Of a stretch of DNA of 64,000 nt, positions 35,501 to 44,235 are shown piece by piece (positions within the stretch are counted from its first letter, which is position 1; each line of letters starts with the position of its first letter). A model generated the notes under the pieces. The model was given only the letters and a program-made list of their open reading frames with translations, was not told where the DNA came from and did not search any database. Source of the DNA: JADKIH01 sp031417395. Its GTDB lineage: Bacteria > Bacteroidota > Bacteroidia > AKYH767-A > 2013-40CM-41-45. Both the position numbers and the translations under genes were made by a program. The stretch is from NCBI GenBank assembly GCA_031417395.1, contig JANOVM010000036.1:1-64000 (forward strand), in the 5' to 3' direction.

Positions 35501-36315
35501 AAATTTCCTGAAGTATCATACTTTGCTATAAAACCACTGTTATTACTTGCAGAAGTGTAATTAGTACTATTAAAAGTAATGGATTGGGAAAATGTACCTA
35601 CTAAATAAACATGACCGCTTGGGCTCAATGCAATTCCACGACCGCGATCTTCTTTTGTGCCGCCGGCTTTATTTGCCCAGACACAATTGCCATCAGGAGT
35701 ATATTTGGCAATAAAAGCATCATTCCCTCCATTGCAGAATAATGTATAAGGTCCGAAATCAACAGTACCGGTAAAGTATCCGGTTATGTAACAATATCCG
35801 TTTTCATCTACAACCAATCCTCTTCCTTTATCATCGTTAATGCTGCCTATATTCCTAATCCAAACTAAATTTCCTGCACTATTATACTTAATAAGAAAAA
35901 TATCATTGGATCCTGCAGATGTAAGTGAATCTCCGGGACCAAAACCTGCCGTCTTTTCTATTTCACCGGTAACATAAACGTTGTGAAATTTATCTACGCC
36001 GATTCCCCAGGCAACATCACCGCCAATTCCACCTGCACGTTTCAACCATTTCATATTTCCGGCTTTATCGTATTTCCCAACCAGTATGTCATGTTTTCCG
36101 GCAGAATTCAGAATAACGCCATTAAAATTTGCAGAGTATTCTATTTGTCCTGCAGCGTATACATTTGCTGAATCGTCTGTGGTAATACAATTTCCATTAT
36201 CATACCCCTCTGAATATCCATTCTTAGCCCATTGATAAGTCTGAGCCTGTGAATTGAATGATACCAGTGTAGAAAAGATTATAAAAAATGTCTGAAGTAA
36301 TTGATTTTTTTTCAT
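32536..36315 (-). CDS. Giant secreted SBBP-propeller/PKD-like repeat protein with T9SS domain
   Basis: A 1259-residue exported protein. Signal peptide 1-24 (ending FNSQAQ). Residues of about 25-440 contain SBBP-type propeller repeats (each ~50 residues, NVYVTGEI...FGPGDSLTSAGSNDIFLIKYNSAGNLVWIRNIGS pattern in pieces). An FnIII-like domain (~450-560) and an Ig-like domain (~570-640) follow. About seven repeats of ~75 residues then each carry GGxPxGGxYSGxGVxxGxFNPSxAGxGxHTIxY, the typical adhesin-like Ig-fold of gliding Bacteroidota. The C-terminus has a type A T9SS signal (YPWYYIYPNPFKTNF to KKIQKVIKAE). It is likely a surface adhesin or matrix protein. Confidence 0.9.
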   Translation of the reverse strand: MKKNQLLQTFFIIFSTLVSFNSQAQTYQWAKNGYSEGYDNGNCITTDDSANVYAAGQIEYSANFNGVILNSAGKHDILVGKYDKAGNMKWLKRAGGIGGDVAWGIGVDKFHNVYVTGEIEKTAGFGPGDSLTSAGSNDIFLIKYNSAGNLVWIRNIGSINDDKGRGLVVDENGYCYITGYFTGTVDFGPYTLFCNGGNDAFIAKYTPDGNCVWANKAGGTKEDRGRGIALSPSGHVYLVGTFSQSITFNSTNYTSASNNSGFIAKYDTSGNFLWNSVVSACCDTTYYRSVACDPSGNAYVIGYFMNSTTIGTTNLTSDGNTDVLMAKYSPSGNVLWAKQEGGMYEDIGNHLAYDDRRDLLYTIGMYDYQADFGTVHLNSAGNRDVYTATYDPDGVIQWARSAGGSARDVGMAVAFDSLGYIYQTGFYNTSANFDANYLNGDTLADFFVTKLSPAPAPQPTVASSSLSSQLINCNNIQLNWTQGNGTKRIVVARALQSTNSLPVDGTDYTGNSVFGSGNNIGNANYVVYNGTGNSVLITGLTTGVEYVLSVYEYNGDYSSINFNTSQFTSTSFLVNAFAFNINSSVPAICPGGQSTLTASGALSYQWSPSTGLSSTTGTSVIASPANTTTYSVDAVNNSGCHSIQKVIVQVRTLPAVQYNNVVQACKNGSSFQLTGGNPSGGTYSGSGVSNGSFNPSTASTGQHIINYTYTDANGCSASDTSSVFVNMPPTISMPAFPAVCAGAQPLTLSGATPSGGVYTGTAVSAGAFNPQLAGPGTFVITYTYANQIGCQNTGNASIVVNPNSPTSITAVPALCENASSVTLSANPPGGIFSGTGVSSNTFSPSIAGAGNHTITYNASASNNCISPTSISITVKPLPNVTLSALSSTCINGQPIILSGGSPTGGTYSGTGVSSGSFNPSTAGMGNHTISYSVTGGNGCSNTASATLVVNALPTVTLSPFITLCTNNQSVPLTGGIPAGGVYTGTGVANNIFNPSVSGSGNFPITYQYTNAQGCSNQAQQNLTVNAPPTVSLSLPANLCNNDAPLTLTGGNPQGGSYLGQNIVNGIFDPYAVSAGSYTIIYTYTDPSGCKGTKSATINVLANPTVNLGQDTSICMGNALTLNAGPGFSSYQWTNGINTQTNTVSSNVSGTLNFAVTVVDGFNCAGTDAINVNFDVCSGVSNLSTDYPWYYIYPNPFKTNFTMFSEKKLSIRVFDVSGRLLQSIDLKGSLEVGENLNPGIYFIEAVYNNTKKIQKVIKAE

Positions 36316-36731
36316 CGATGTAAATATTATTATCCTTTAAAAAACGAAATCTCTCTATAAAATGTTTTTGTATTCTCTCCTCTTTCTTTCAATTTTTTAG
36401 TTTATTATTTTTTAATTTTCTTTGTTTTCGTTTGAATTAGAGGACTTTTATAAAAAAGTAAAATCGGTAAAGCTTTAATTATTGATTTTTAGCTTGTTAC
36501 ACAAAAAAAATACACAAAAAAAATTAAAATATTACAACCATATTCCTATTTATCTCGGATATTAGTTTCAATCTCTAAAAGTAGTAATTATTAAACTTGT
36601 TATTATGCCGGAAATTCACTTTAATGAACTTTTAATCCGTTCAAACAAGTCATTCTTTAAGCAAAAACATCCATTTATTTTCAGACCTTGTAACCCATAA
36701 TTTGACGTTTTAATAAAAATTGTAAATTAAT
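36316..36731. other. AT-rich divergent intergenic region before glnS
   Basis: A 416-bp gap between the divergent giant-protein and glnS genes. It is very AT-rich with homopolymer A runs (36503-36525). It presumably holds both promoters, but no -33/-7 pair with confident spacing stands out, and no reading frame or hairpin is evident. Confidence 0.35.
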
Positions 36732-38399
36732 ATGCTTACTGAAAAAGGACCTAATTTCCTCGAGGAGATTATACGGGACGATATAAAATCAAAGAAGAAC
36801 GATGGAAGGGTACTTACGCGATTCCCTCCTGAACCTAATGGATATCTGCACATCGGTCATGCAAAATCAATTTGCCTGAATTTTGGACTTGCTAAAGAAT
36901 TTAATGGTCGGACTAACCTCCGCTTTGACGATACCAATCCCGAAAAGGAAGAAACAGAATATGTTGAAAGTATAAAAGAAGATATTCGCTGGCTGGGATT
37001 TCAATGGGCTAATGAATTTTATGCTTCTGATTATTTTGAAACGATTTACAATTTTGCTGTCACGCTGATACGTAAAGGACTTGCATATGTAGATGATTCT
37101 ACTGCTGAAATGATTGCCGCCGCAAAAGGTAGTCCCACAGAGCCCGGTAAAGAAAGCCCTTTTCGGAACAGGAGCGTGGAGGAAAATATCGATCTTTTTG
37201 AACGGATGCGTAAAGGTGAGTTTAAAGATGGAGAAAAAGTTTTGCGGGCTAAAATAGATTTGACTTCACCGAATATGCATTTGCGCGATCCGCTTATGTA
37301 CAGGATTAAACATGCCCATCACCATCGTACAGAAAATGCCTGGTGCATTTATCCAATGTATGATTTTGCACACGGCCAATGTGATTCCATTGAAACGATT
37401 ACTCATTCCATATGCACGCTTGAGTTTGAAGTTCACCGTCCATTGTACGAATGGTTCATTCAGAATCTTGAAATTTTTCCGAGCCGCCAGTATGAATTCG
37501 CCCGCCTGAATCTGAATTATACCGTAATGAGCAAAAGGAAATTGTTGCAGCTGGTCAATGAAAAACATGTTTCCGGCTGGGACGATCCCCGAATGCCAAC
37601 GCTCAGCGGCATGAGGCGAAGAGGTTATACTCCGGAAAGCATTCGCAATTTCTGTGACCGCATTGGTGTTGCCCGCCGCGAAAATGTCATCGATGTTGGC
37701 TTACTTGAATTTTGTGTGCGCGAAGACCTGAATAAAAAAGCAAACCGTATCATGGCTATTTTGGATCCGGTAAAACTCATTATCGATAATTATCCTGAAG
37801 GAAAGACAGAAGTACTAACCGGTGAAAATAATCCCGAAGCCGAAAACAGCGGAGAGCGCGACATCCCTTTCAGCAGAGAATTGTACATTGAAAGAGACGA
37901 TTTTATGGAAAACCCGGGAAAGAAATATTTCCGATTAGGCCCCGGGCTGATGGTACGCTTAAAGAGCGCATACATTATCCGCTGCGAGTCTTTTTCGAAA
38001 GACGCTTCCGGTAATATTACTGAAATACATTGCAGCTATATTCCCGAAAGCAAAAGCGGTCACGATACCAGCGGTGTGAATGTTAAAGGAACCATTCATT
38101 GGGTGAGTTGTCAGCATGCTATCCCTTGTGAAGTCCGCATGTACGATAGATTATTTATTCATGAAAATCCTTCTGCTGAAGAAGGTGACTTTAAAGATTA
38201 TATTAATCCTAACAGCCTCGAAGTGATTACCGGTGCATACGCTGAACCTTTTCTGAAAAATGCAAAGGCAGGAGATAAATTTCAATTTATCCGAAAGGGA
38301 TATTTTTGTGCCGACAAGGATTCAATTCCCGGTAAATTGATTTTCAATCAGACGGTTGCATTGAAGGATTCCTGGACAAAGAAGCAAGTGCCGGCTTAA
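36732..38399 (+). CDS. glnS: Glutaminyl-tRNA synthetase
   Basis: Class I aminoacyl-tRNA synthetase of 555 residues that charges tRNA-Gln with glutamine. HIGH is at residues 40-43 within PPEPNGYLHIGHAKS and the KMSKS equivalent VMSKR at 265-269. The Rossmann catalytic core is followed by the two anticodon-binding beta-barrels (from about 345 on, e.g. ELYIERDDFMENPGKKYFRLGPG). GlnRS rather than GluRS is shown by RFPPEPNGYLHIGHAKSICLNFG and VMSKRKL, and by a length close to the E. coli enzyme. Its presence means the organism does not depend only on GatCAB for Gln-tRNA. Confidence 0.97.
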   Translation: MLTEKGPNFLEEIIRDDIKSKKNDGRVLTRFPPEPNGYLHIGHAKSICLNFGLAKEFNGRTNLRFDDTNPEKEETEYVESIKEDIRWLGFQWANEFYASDYFETIYNFAVTLIRKGLAYVDDSTAEMIAAAKGSPTEPGKESPFRNRSVEENIDLFERMRKGEFKDGEKVLRAKIDLTSPNMHLRDPLMYRIKHAHHHRTENAWCIYPMYDFAHGQCDSIETITHSICTLEFEVHRPLYEWFIQNLEIFPSRQYEFARLNLNYTVMSKRKLLQLVNEKHVSGWDDPRMPTLSGMRRRGYTPESIRNFCDRIGVARRENVIDVGLLEFCVREDLNKKANRIMAILDPVKLIIDNYPEGKTEVLTGENNPEAENSGERDIPFSRELYIERDDFMENPGKKYFRLGPGLMVRLKSAYIIRCESFSKDASGNITEIHCSYIPESKSGHDTSGVNVKGTIHWVSCQHAIPCEVRMYDRLFIHENPSAEEGDFKDYINPNSLEVITGAYAEPFLKNAKAGDKFQFIRKGYFCADKDSIPGKLIFNQTVALKDSWTKKQVPA

Positions 38400-38469
38400 A
38401 ATTATTATTCCATACAACCCTTTATTGTTTTTTCCCGTCTTAAAGATAAACCCCTTAATCTGCAAGGCC

Positions 38470-39306
38470 ATGAAAAGGATCTATTTAATCTTCTCGATTT
38501 TATTTTCAACAGAAATTTCTTTCGCATTCATACCGGATACTATACCCAATGCCGGATTTGAACGATGGTTAACGGTTACCTGGTTTGATTACCCTGAGGC
38601 TTGGGAGACGAACAATAATTCTTTGTTAGCACCCGGTGTTGTAGTTGATTCAGATGCTTATTCAGGAAATTTAGCTGTAAAGGTTGCAAATGGAGGTGGG
38701 TTAGTTCCTCATTTGTGGACAGGCTTTCCTTTAAGTACGCGACCTTTTAATTTAGGTGGATATTATAAAAAAAATGTTCTGGCGAATGATTCAGTAATAA
38801 TTTCTGTTCGCCTTTATTATAATCAGGTAGTTGTAGATAGTGGTTATAGTGTAGAATATGCCGGAAGCACTTCAGGCTATGTTCCTTTTATTATTCCTAT
38901 CTCCCAAAATCTTGCAGTTGCTGATTCTTGTGACATTTCAATTGAAGGAGGAACAGTATTTACTTCCGGAATTTCTTTCGATGATCTGGAGTTTGATTTT
39001 TCACTTGGCATACCGCCTGTCAATGATTTTAACTTTTCTCTTTATCCAAACCCTTGCAAGGATAAGATTGTTGTTCGATCGATTTTTTTTGAAAAAAATG
39101 AATTTACGGTTGAGGCTTATGATGGAATTGGTAAAAAAGTAGTTTTAAATGAACTACTACTTGATAATTCAAATGCAGAAGGTTATATTGTAAACCCTGA
39201 TGAAGTTAGAATGGTTTATGATATTTCTCAATTGCATAGTGGCATGTGGATATTGGTATACAAAAGCAAAAAGCAAACATATGCTGCACGAATAATAAAA
39301 AGCTAA
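38470..39306 (+). CDS. Secreted PCMD-like protein with T9SS type A sorting domain
   Basis: About 278 residues from ATG 38470; an earlier in-frame ATG at 38425 would put a hydrophilic leader before the signal peptide, which reads MKRIYLIFSILFSTEISFAF. The N-terminal ~150 residues (IPNAGFERW, then YPEAWETNNN, then SDAYSGNLAVKVANGG) match the putative carbohydrate metabolism domain (PCMD) or a carbohydrate-binding jelly roll. The rest is a T9SS sorting domain (FSLYPNPCKDKIVV to QTYAARIIKS). It probably binds surface or extracellular glycan. A 21-bp gap to the ECF sigma gene suggests possible co-transcription. Confidence 0.8.
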   Translation: MKRIYLIFSILFSTEISFAFIPDTIPNAGFERWLTVTWFDYPEAWETNNNSLLAPGVVVDSDAYSGNLAVKVANGGGLVPHLWTGFPLSTRPFNLGGYYKKNVLANDSVIISVRLYYNQVVVDSGYSVEYAGSTSGYVPFIIPISQNLAVADSCDISIEGGTVFTSGISFDDLEFDFSLGIPPVNDFNFSLYPNPCKDKIVVRSIFFEKNEFTVEAYDGIGKKVVLNELLLDNSNAEGYIVNPDEVRMVYDISQLHSGMWILVYKSKKQTYAARIIKS

Positions 39307-39327
39307 TAGTGTTTTTAAGTAAACAGA

Positions 39328-39882
39328 ATGAATTCCGGAGAAGCTGATTTAGTAAAAGGTTGTCTGAAGGGTGACAGGCGTTACCAGGAATTACTGTATC
39401 TTAAATACTGCAAAAAAATGATGGGAGTTTGCTACCGATACTCAAAAAGTAAAGAAGAAGCAGAAGACATTTTGCAGGATGCTTTTATCCGTATTTATTC
39501 AAAACTTCATCAGTACAGAAACGAAGGTTCACTGGAAGGCTGGATTCGCCGAATTGTATTAAGCACAATTTACGACAGTTTTAGAAAAAAGAATCATCTT
39601 CTGGTATTAAACGATATGAGCGATTATGAAGAAACTGCTGAGGAGTCGGATTTTCTGGATCAAGTTGACGTAGAGGAACTCATTCAGGCAATTCGGGAAT
39701 TATCGCCCGGTTACAGAACTGTTTTTAATATGTATGCAGTAGAAGGTTATACACATAAAGAAATAGCTGCGCATCTGGGCATATCAGCAGGAACAAGTAA
39801 GTCGCAATATTCAGGAGCAAGAAGAATACTGCAAAATAAATTAACAAAATATAATTCAATACTAACGGTGAAATCAAAATGA
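39328..39882 (+). CDS. ECF-type RNA polymerase sigma factor
   Basis: A 184-residue sigma-70-family protein. Region 2 (~25-95) contains YCKKMMGVCYRYSKSKEEAEDILQDAFIRIY and region 4 (~125-178) contains ELSPGYRTVFNMYAVEGYTHKEIAAHLGISAGTSKSQYSGARR, the -35-binding helix-turn-helix. Regions 1.1 and 3 are lacking, so it is an ECF sigma. It is co-encoded with an anti-sigma-like gene whose ATG overlaps its TGA by 4 bp, indicating translational coupling. It would direct RNA polymerase to envelope-related promoters when the anti-sigma is released. Confidence 0.93.
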   Translation: MNSGEADLVKGCLKGDRRYQELLYLKYCKKMMGVCYRYSKSKEEAEDILQDAFIRIYSKLHQYRNEGSLEGWIRRIVLSTIYDSFRKKNHLLVLNDMSDYEETAEESDFLDQVDVEELIQAIRELSPGYRTVFNMYAVEGYTHKEIAAHLGISAGTSKSQYSGARRILQNKLTKYNSILTVKSK

Positions 39883-41198
39883 AAAAGAACCGGAGAGAAG
39901 CATTTGATAAATTTGAATATGAACCTTCACCGGAAGTTTGGAAGAATATTGAAAAAAATCTTCCTGTTAAAAAGAAACGCCGCTACTTTTTATTATGGTT
40001 TTTTCCTGCTTTACTTTTGGCCGGTCTGGCATTGAAATGGGGCCAAAGCAATAAATCAAGATTCACTGCCGTTGAAAAGGAAGAAATCAATTATTCAGTG
40101 GAACCTTTGAATAAGGAGGTCAAAAAAGCACCTGAAAGCGGCAGCCAAAACATAAATAATCATCAAAAGGATATAGCTTCAGTTCAATTCAAGCCTGATA
40201 ATAATACCGGTAAAGGCATCAATTATTTGGATTCAAAAAGCCATAATAGAAATAAAGGCGCAGTCAATCAATCAGTCACTAAACCGGATTTGACAATTAA
40301 CAATAGTAACAATCTTTCAGCCTATAATAGAACAGCAATTTTCGATGACGATTTACTCAAGCTTCCATCTCATTGGAATTCTTTAAGTGTTGAATCAACA
40401 TCACCGGATATTTTAACAAGAGAGAATAATCACAAAAAAGAGAAAATGCTCTCGCGCTGGAGTTTATTCGCTGAAGGAGGTATTGTTAATTCTTCTTTTT
40501 CAGAAAAAACAAATAGTGAAGAGAGTCCTATTGATTACAAAAGCATGAACCGTTTTTCATTGGGTTGTGGTGTTGGTTACGACATCAATTCAAGATGGCG
40601 TATTTCAACAGGAATATTTTCGGCAACAAAGGGATCAAATGAAAAATCGGAACATACCATTATCCTTAACGGAGATCCCGGCGACCCTGATAATTCTTAT
40701 ACCATTGTTGCACCATCCGGTGATTTGAATGGAAGCGGGAGTGATTTTAATTTAGTTTATTTCGGTTCGGATAATATGGAGCTATTCCCAATATCCGCCA
40801 CACTCACACCGGTCCAAACACCGGAAAAAAAAGTATACTTTTCTACACGTACGGAATTTCAATTCATACGATTCCCTTTGTCTCTCACATATAAATTTTC
40901 AGGAGGCAGATTAACACCTGAAATAGCAATAACAATGGCAGCGGAGTATTTGAATAAGTATTCAGTTTATATCAATGATAAACGTTTGGATTATCAGTAT
41001 ACAGGCAGTCTAAGGAAAATGGTTTTCTCTGCAGGTGTGCAGGCCGGACTTTCTTACGCATTGTCCCGTTCATGGGGAATTTATATGGCAGCAGACTATA
41101 ATAGAGGGCTGACATCTCTTTTTAATGATGAGTCAATTTCGCAAGTGTCAACCGGGTTGGTTACGGGGGTTAAATACCGAATTGGGTATAGGAAGTAA
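39879..41198 (+). CDS. Anti-sigma-like single-pass membrane protein with a C-terminal beta-barrel-like domain
   Basis: A 439-residue protein overlapping the sigma gene by ATGA. Residues 1-30 are cytoplasmic and short (EAFDKFEYEPSPEVWKNIEKNL), followed by Lys/Arg and one transmembrane helix (~36-53, YFLLWFFPALLLAGLALK). A disordered Asn/Lys-rich stretch (~60-190) leads to ~240 residues of strand-rich sequence with Gly/Tyr/Phe (FSLGCGVGYDINSRWRISTGIFS; FQFIRFPLSLTYKFSGG; WGIYMAADYNRGL) ending GVKYRIGYRK, like an OMP beta-barrel. The gene position implies regulation of the sigma factor, and the fused sensor is an outer-membrane-type domain. No zinc-binding anti-sigma motif is present. Confidence 0.75.
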   Translation: MKKNRREAFDKFEYEPSPEVWKNIEKNLPVKKKRRYFLLWFFPALLLAGLALKWGQSNKSRFTAVEKEEINYSVEPLNKEVKKAPESGSQNINNHQKDIASVQFKPDNNTGKGINYLDSKSHNRNKGAVNQSVTKPDLTINNSNNLSAYNRTAIFDDDLLKLPSHWNSLSVESTSPDILTRENNHKKEKMLSRWSLFAEGGIVNSSFSEKTNSEESPIDYKSMNRFSLGCGVGYDINSRWRISTGIFSATKGSNEKSEHTIILNGDPGDPDNSYTIVAPSGDLNGSGSDFNLVYFGSDNMELFPISATLTPVQTPEKKVYFSTRTEFQFIRFPLSLTYKFSGGRLTPEIAITMAAEYLNKYSVYINDKRLDYQYTGSLRKMVFSAGVQAGLSYALSRSWGIYMAADYNRGLTSLFNDESISQVSTGLVTGVKYRIGYRK

Positions 41199-41322
41199 TT
41201 TTATTTTCCATATAATTTGCCAACACCCAAATATTAATATAAATTAGCTCGATTCCTTAATTTGTAAAAATAGATTACATTTTCAGGATAAATATTTTTA
41301 ATTTATATTTATTGTTAGGGAT

Positions 41323-43497
41323 TTGAAAAAAATATTTTTAACATTTTTCTTTTTACTTTTAATAGTACCGGAAATTTCATTTTCAGAAAGTTTACCCGGG
41401 GACACGATTAACGTACGTAATTTTAAATCAGGGCGTCCACTTGAAAATTACTGGAAATATTTCAAAGGGGATAATCGTTCAGCAGTTTCAATTAATTTCG
41501 ATGATAGCAGCTGGGAATTAGATGTTGATTCCGTTGAAGACGCTAAGACGAAATTAAATTCTTACAAAGGGATTCTAATGTACCGGTGTTCTTTTATTAT
41601 TGACAGCACAATTGATAATTTACCTCTTGCACTGCGCCTTCGTACAAACAATGCCTGTGAGGTATTTATCGATGGAAAATTAATACACTCTTTGGGTAAA
41701 TTAGGCAAAACAGAAAAGGATGTAGTTTCAGGATTTACCATTATTCCTGTCGTTATCTCTTTACCGGGATTGAAAAGCGGCCGGCATATTATAGTTATTA
41801 GGACTTCGAGTTTAGGGCCTAATGTTAAATTCGGCTTCCTTAATTTACATACGAATAACTTTATTCATAATTTTCAGGCTGAACTTATATCGATGCAGAA
41901 AGCGATTGAGGAAAAAGATGACATCAGAATATTTACTATTCCAATATTTTTCTGCGGCATTTTTATTGTTCTGAGCATTTTTCATCTCACGCTGTTTCTT
42001 TATTATCGAAGAAGCAGAACTAATCTTTATTATAGTCTATTTACGTTCCTTCTTTTTCTTATAAGCTTTGGTTTTTATACTACAGTTTCCGGAGTGCAAC
42101 TGGAAACAATAGTGAATATGATAAAAATAGTTCTTATTTCAATAATGCTAATGCCGCTTTTTTTTCTTGGAATTCTTTACGAAGTATTTTACAAACGACT
42201 TTTACTAATGTTCTGGATTCTTGCCGGAACTTTTGTAGCAGCAATTTTAAGTATTTATGTTTTCAAGCTGGAAGATACAATTAGTGTACTATTCACTTTT
42301 TACATTTTTGGAAGCTTTATAGAAACCATACGTGTATTTATTCGTGCCTGGGTTACTAAAAAAGAGGGATCGCGAATTTTTATTTTTGGTTTATTTTTTC
42401 CGATAATCGGGCTGATCATTCTTACAATCGTTAGCTGGGTTCTGGAAAAAAGCGGTATGCATGAAGTCTCAGAAATGATTGACGATCATTCGGGTGAATT
42501 TTTTGGTTATTCTATTCTTATGAGTGTTTCATTGTCAATGACAATTTACCTTGCCAGGGATTTTGCGCGTATGAATAGAAAGCTTCAGGAGCAAATCGAT
42601 GAAATCAAACTGTTATTTAATCGAACGGTTGAGCAGGAAAATGAAAAGAAAAGAATTCTCGAAAGCCAGAAAGAAGATCTTGAAAATATGGTCACCATTC
42701 GGACGGAAGAAGTTGTAAAGCAAAAAGCAGTTATTGAACAAAAGAACCGCGACATATTCGACAATTTAATGTATGCCAGAAGAATTCAGGAAGCCATTCT
42801 TCCTGAAACAAAAGTAATTTTTCAAAGTCTTAAGGATTCATTTATCATTTATTGGCCGAAAGATATTGTAAGCGGTGACTTTTATTCTTTTTCTCAAAGA
42901 GACGGAAGAGTAATTATTTCCGTTGCCGATTGCACAGGTCACGGTGTTACCGGTGCTTTTATGAGTATGATTGGAAGCGCACTGATAAATCAGATCGTTA
43001 ACGAAAGAGGTATAACGCGCCCGGCTGAAATCTTAAACGATCTTAATACTGGAATCTCTCTTGCATTAAAACAAAATGAAACAGAAATAAACGACGGTAT
43101 GGATATTTCGCTTTGCGCCATTGATCTCAAAGATATGAATCTCCAGTATGCAGGAGCCAACCGTCCGTTATGGTACTTTAGAAATGGAACATTGAATGAA
43201 ATAAAAGCCGATAAAATTGCAATAGGCGGATTTCGAACCGACAGAGTTTCGTTTACAAATCATGAAATGTCAATTCAAAAAGGAGATACTTTATATATGT
43301 TCAGCGATGGTTTTGTAGATCAGTTCGGTGGGATAAATGGAAAAAAATTATTATCCAAAAATTTCAAGGAACTTCTAGCGGGCATGCAGAGCCTTTCCAT
43401 GAAGGAGCAGGAAAAACAGTTAACGGATTATTTTACAAAATGGAAGGGCGAATCAACCCAGGTGGATGATATACTTGTTCTTGGAATAAGATTGTAG
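41323..43497 (+). CDS. 7TMR-DISM-type membrane SpoIIE phosphatase
   Basis: A 724-residue membrane phosphatase. The TTG at 41323 (MKKIFLTFFFLLLIVPEISF) gives a signal peptide; no ATG lies close to it. An extracytoplasmic jelly-roll domain follows (~25-185, like 7TMR-DISMED2, with MYRCSFIID...LALRLRTNNACEVFIDGKLIHSLG). Seven transmembrane helices span ~200-415, then a coiled coil (~420-475, EQIDEIKLLFN...EQENEKKRILESQKEDL) and a SpoIIE/PP2C domain (~485-724, GDFYSF, ADCTGHGVTGAFMS, SDGFVDQFGG). It senses a carbohydrate-like external ligand and dephosphorylates an unknown cytoplasmic partner. The catalytic half parallels that of the gene at 11303-12568. Confidence 0.9.
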   Translation: MKKIFLTFFFLLLIVPEISFSESLPGDTINVRNFKSGRPLENYWKYFKGDNRSAVSINFDDSSWELDVDSVEDAKTKLNSYKGILMYRCSFIIDSTIDNLPLALRLRTNNACEVFIDGKLIHSLGKLGKTEKDVVSGFTIIPVVISLPGLKSGRHIIVIRTSSLGPNVKFGFLNLHTNNFIHNFQAELISMQKAIEEKDDIRIFTIPIFFCGIFIVLSIFHLTLFLYYRRSRTNLYYSLFTFLLFLISFGFYTTVSGVQLETIVNMIKIVLISIMLMPLFFLGILYEVFYKRLLLMFWILAGTFVAAILSIYVFKLEDTISVLFTFYIFGSFIETIRVFIRAWVTKKEGSRIFIFGLFFPIIGLIILTIVSWVLEKSGMHEVSEMIDDHSGEFFGYSILMSVSLSMTIYLARDFARMNRKLQEQIDEIKLLFNRTVEQENEKKRILESQKEDLENMVTIRTEEVVKQKAVIEQKNRDIFDNLMYARRIQEAILPETKVIFQSLKDSFIIYWPKDIVSGDFYSFSQRDGRVIISVADCTGHGVTGAFMSMIGSALINQIVNERGITRPAEILNDLNTGISLALKQNETEINDGMDISLCAIDLKDMNLQYAGANRPLWYFRNGTLNEIKADKIAIGGFRTDRVSFTNHEMSIQKGDTLYMFSDGFVDQFGGINGKKLLSKNFKELLAGMQSLSMKEQEKQLTDYFTKWKGESTQVDDILVLGIRL

Positions 43498-43515
43498 TAT
43501 TGAAAGGATCCTATT

Positions 43516-43629
43516 ATGGAAATTAATTACAACAACCATTGTACTCATTTTATGTTAATCAATCCGAACAGCACAAAAGTACATTTACGGAAAGGAATAA
43601 TGAGTTATACTTCGAACGGGCAGGTTTTA
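43516..43629 (+). pseudogene. Relic of a transposase-like start, copy 1
   Basis: An ATG followed by a frame reading MEINYNNHCTHFMLINP that closes after 37 codons. The same opening (consensus M-K-I-E-Y-N-N-H-C-T-H-F-I-L-I-N) occurs at 58722 and 59091. From memory this resembles the N-terminus of IS200-like/REP-associated tyrosine transposases of Bacteroidota (KIEYNNxYTHF). The similarity is recalled, not computed. All three copies are cut off a few codons later, so they are non-functional relics or parts of a non-autonomous element. Confidence 0.5.
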
Positions 43630-44203
43630 TGATTTGCATAAATGTATTTCGAAGCTGGTATAATGACTATACTACGGCTGCGCTCTTGAACCATCCTTCG
43701 GTTTCACTGGGTATACATTTGACTACGTTTAGGAAACCCACTTCGACTCAAGAAAGGCCCTTCGGCTGCGCTCTGCCGAGCTTTGATCTAATTGTTAGTC
43801 TTCAAATGAGCTTTTTGACTTGAGCGATTCGAATTATTAATCTTAAAATGAAAATAATCATGGCATGGATGCAAGAGCTCAGGCATTTTGATATTTTATT
43901 TGATCGGTTCAATCTTTTATGCTCTGGTTAATCCTTGAATTTTTTCTCTTTGATATGCATTAAAATGGTAACTGTTTTCTAGAAGTTCGGCAGAGCGCAG
44001 CCGAAGCCAAGATTAAAATTGATCCCCGGTCCCTGAGCGCAGCCGAAGGGTAGCCGAATTGTCGCTGAATGTAGCCGAAGGGAGCACACTGAACGTAGCC
44101 GAAGTGTATGAGAACTTTAGAAGTTTAAATGTAAATATTATTCTTATCTGCTTTTTTTCCATTCATTTTAAAAAATCACAAAACCTTCCCGTTCGGAGTA
44201 TAA
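43605..44203 (+). repeat. REP-rich element with 31-bp terminal inverted repeats, copy B
   Basis: Left terminal repeat 43605-43635 and right terminal repeat 44173-44203 are inverted copies with 28 of 31 matching positions. The left repeat is identical over 31 bases to the reverse complement of 598-628. The interior carries CCTTCGGCTGCGCTC / CCCTGAGCGCAGCCGAAGGG units at both ends and a unique ~230-bp middle that matches copy A. No open frame of a transposase is present, so it looks like a MITE-like or REP-cluster element moved in trans. No target-site duplication is obvious. Confidence 0.8.
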
Positions 44204-44235
44204 TCAGGTATTGTCAAGGAAGAATAAAATGGAAA

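Noticed and set aside
43539..43823. 94-codon frame inside the 43.6-44.2 kb element
   Set aside because: It crosses a terminal inverted repeat and REP units, and the composition is that of repeat translation.
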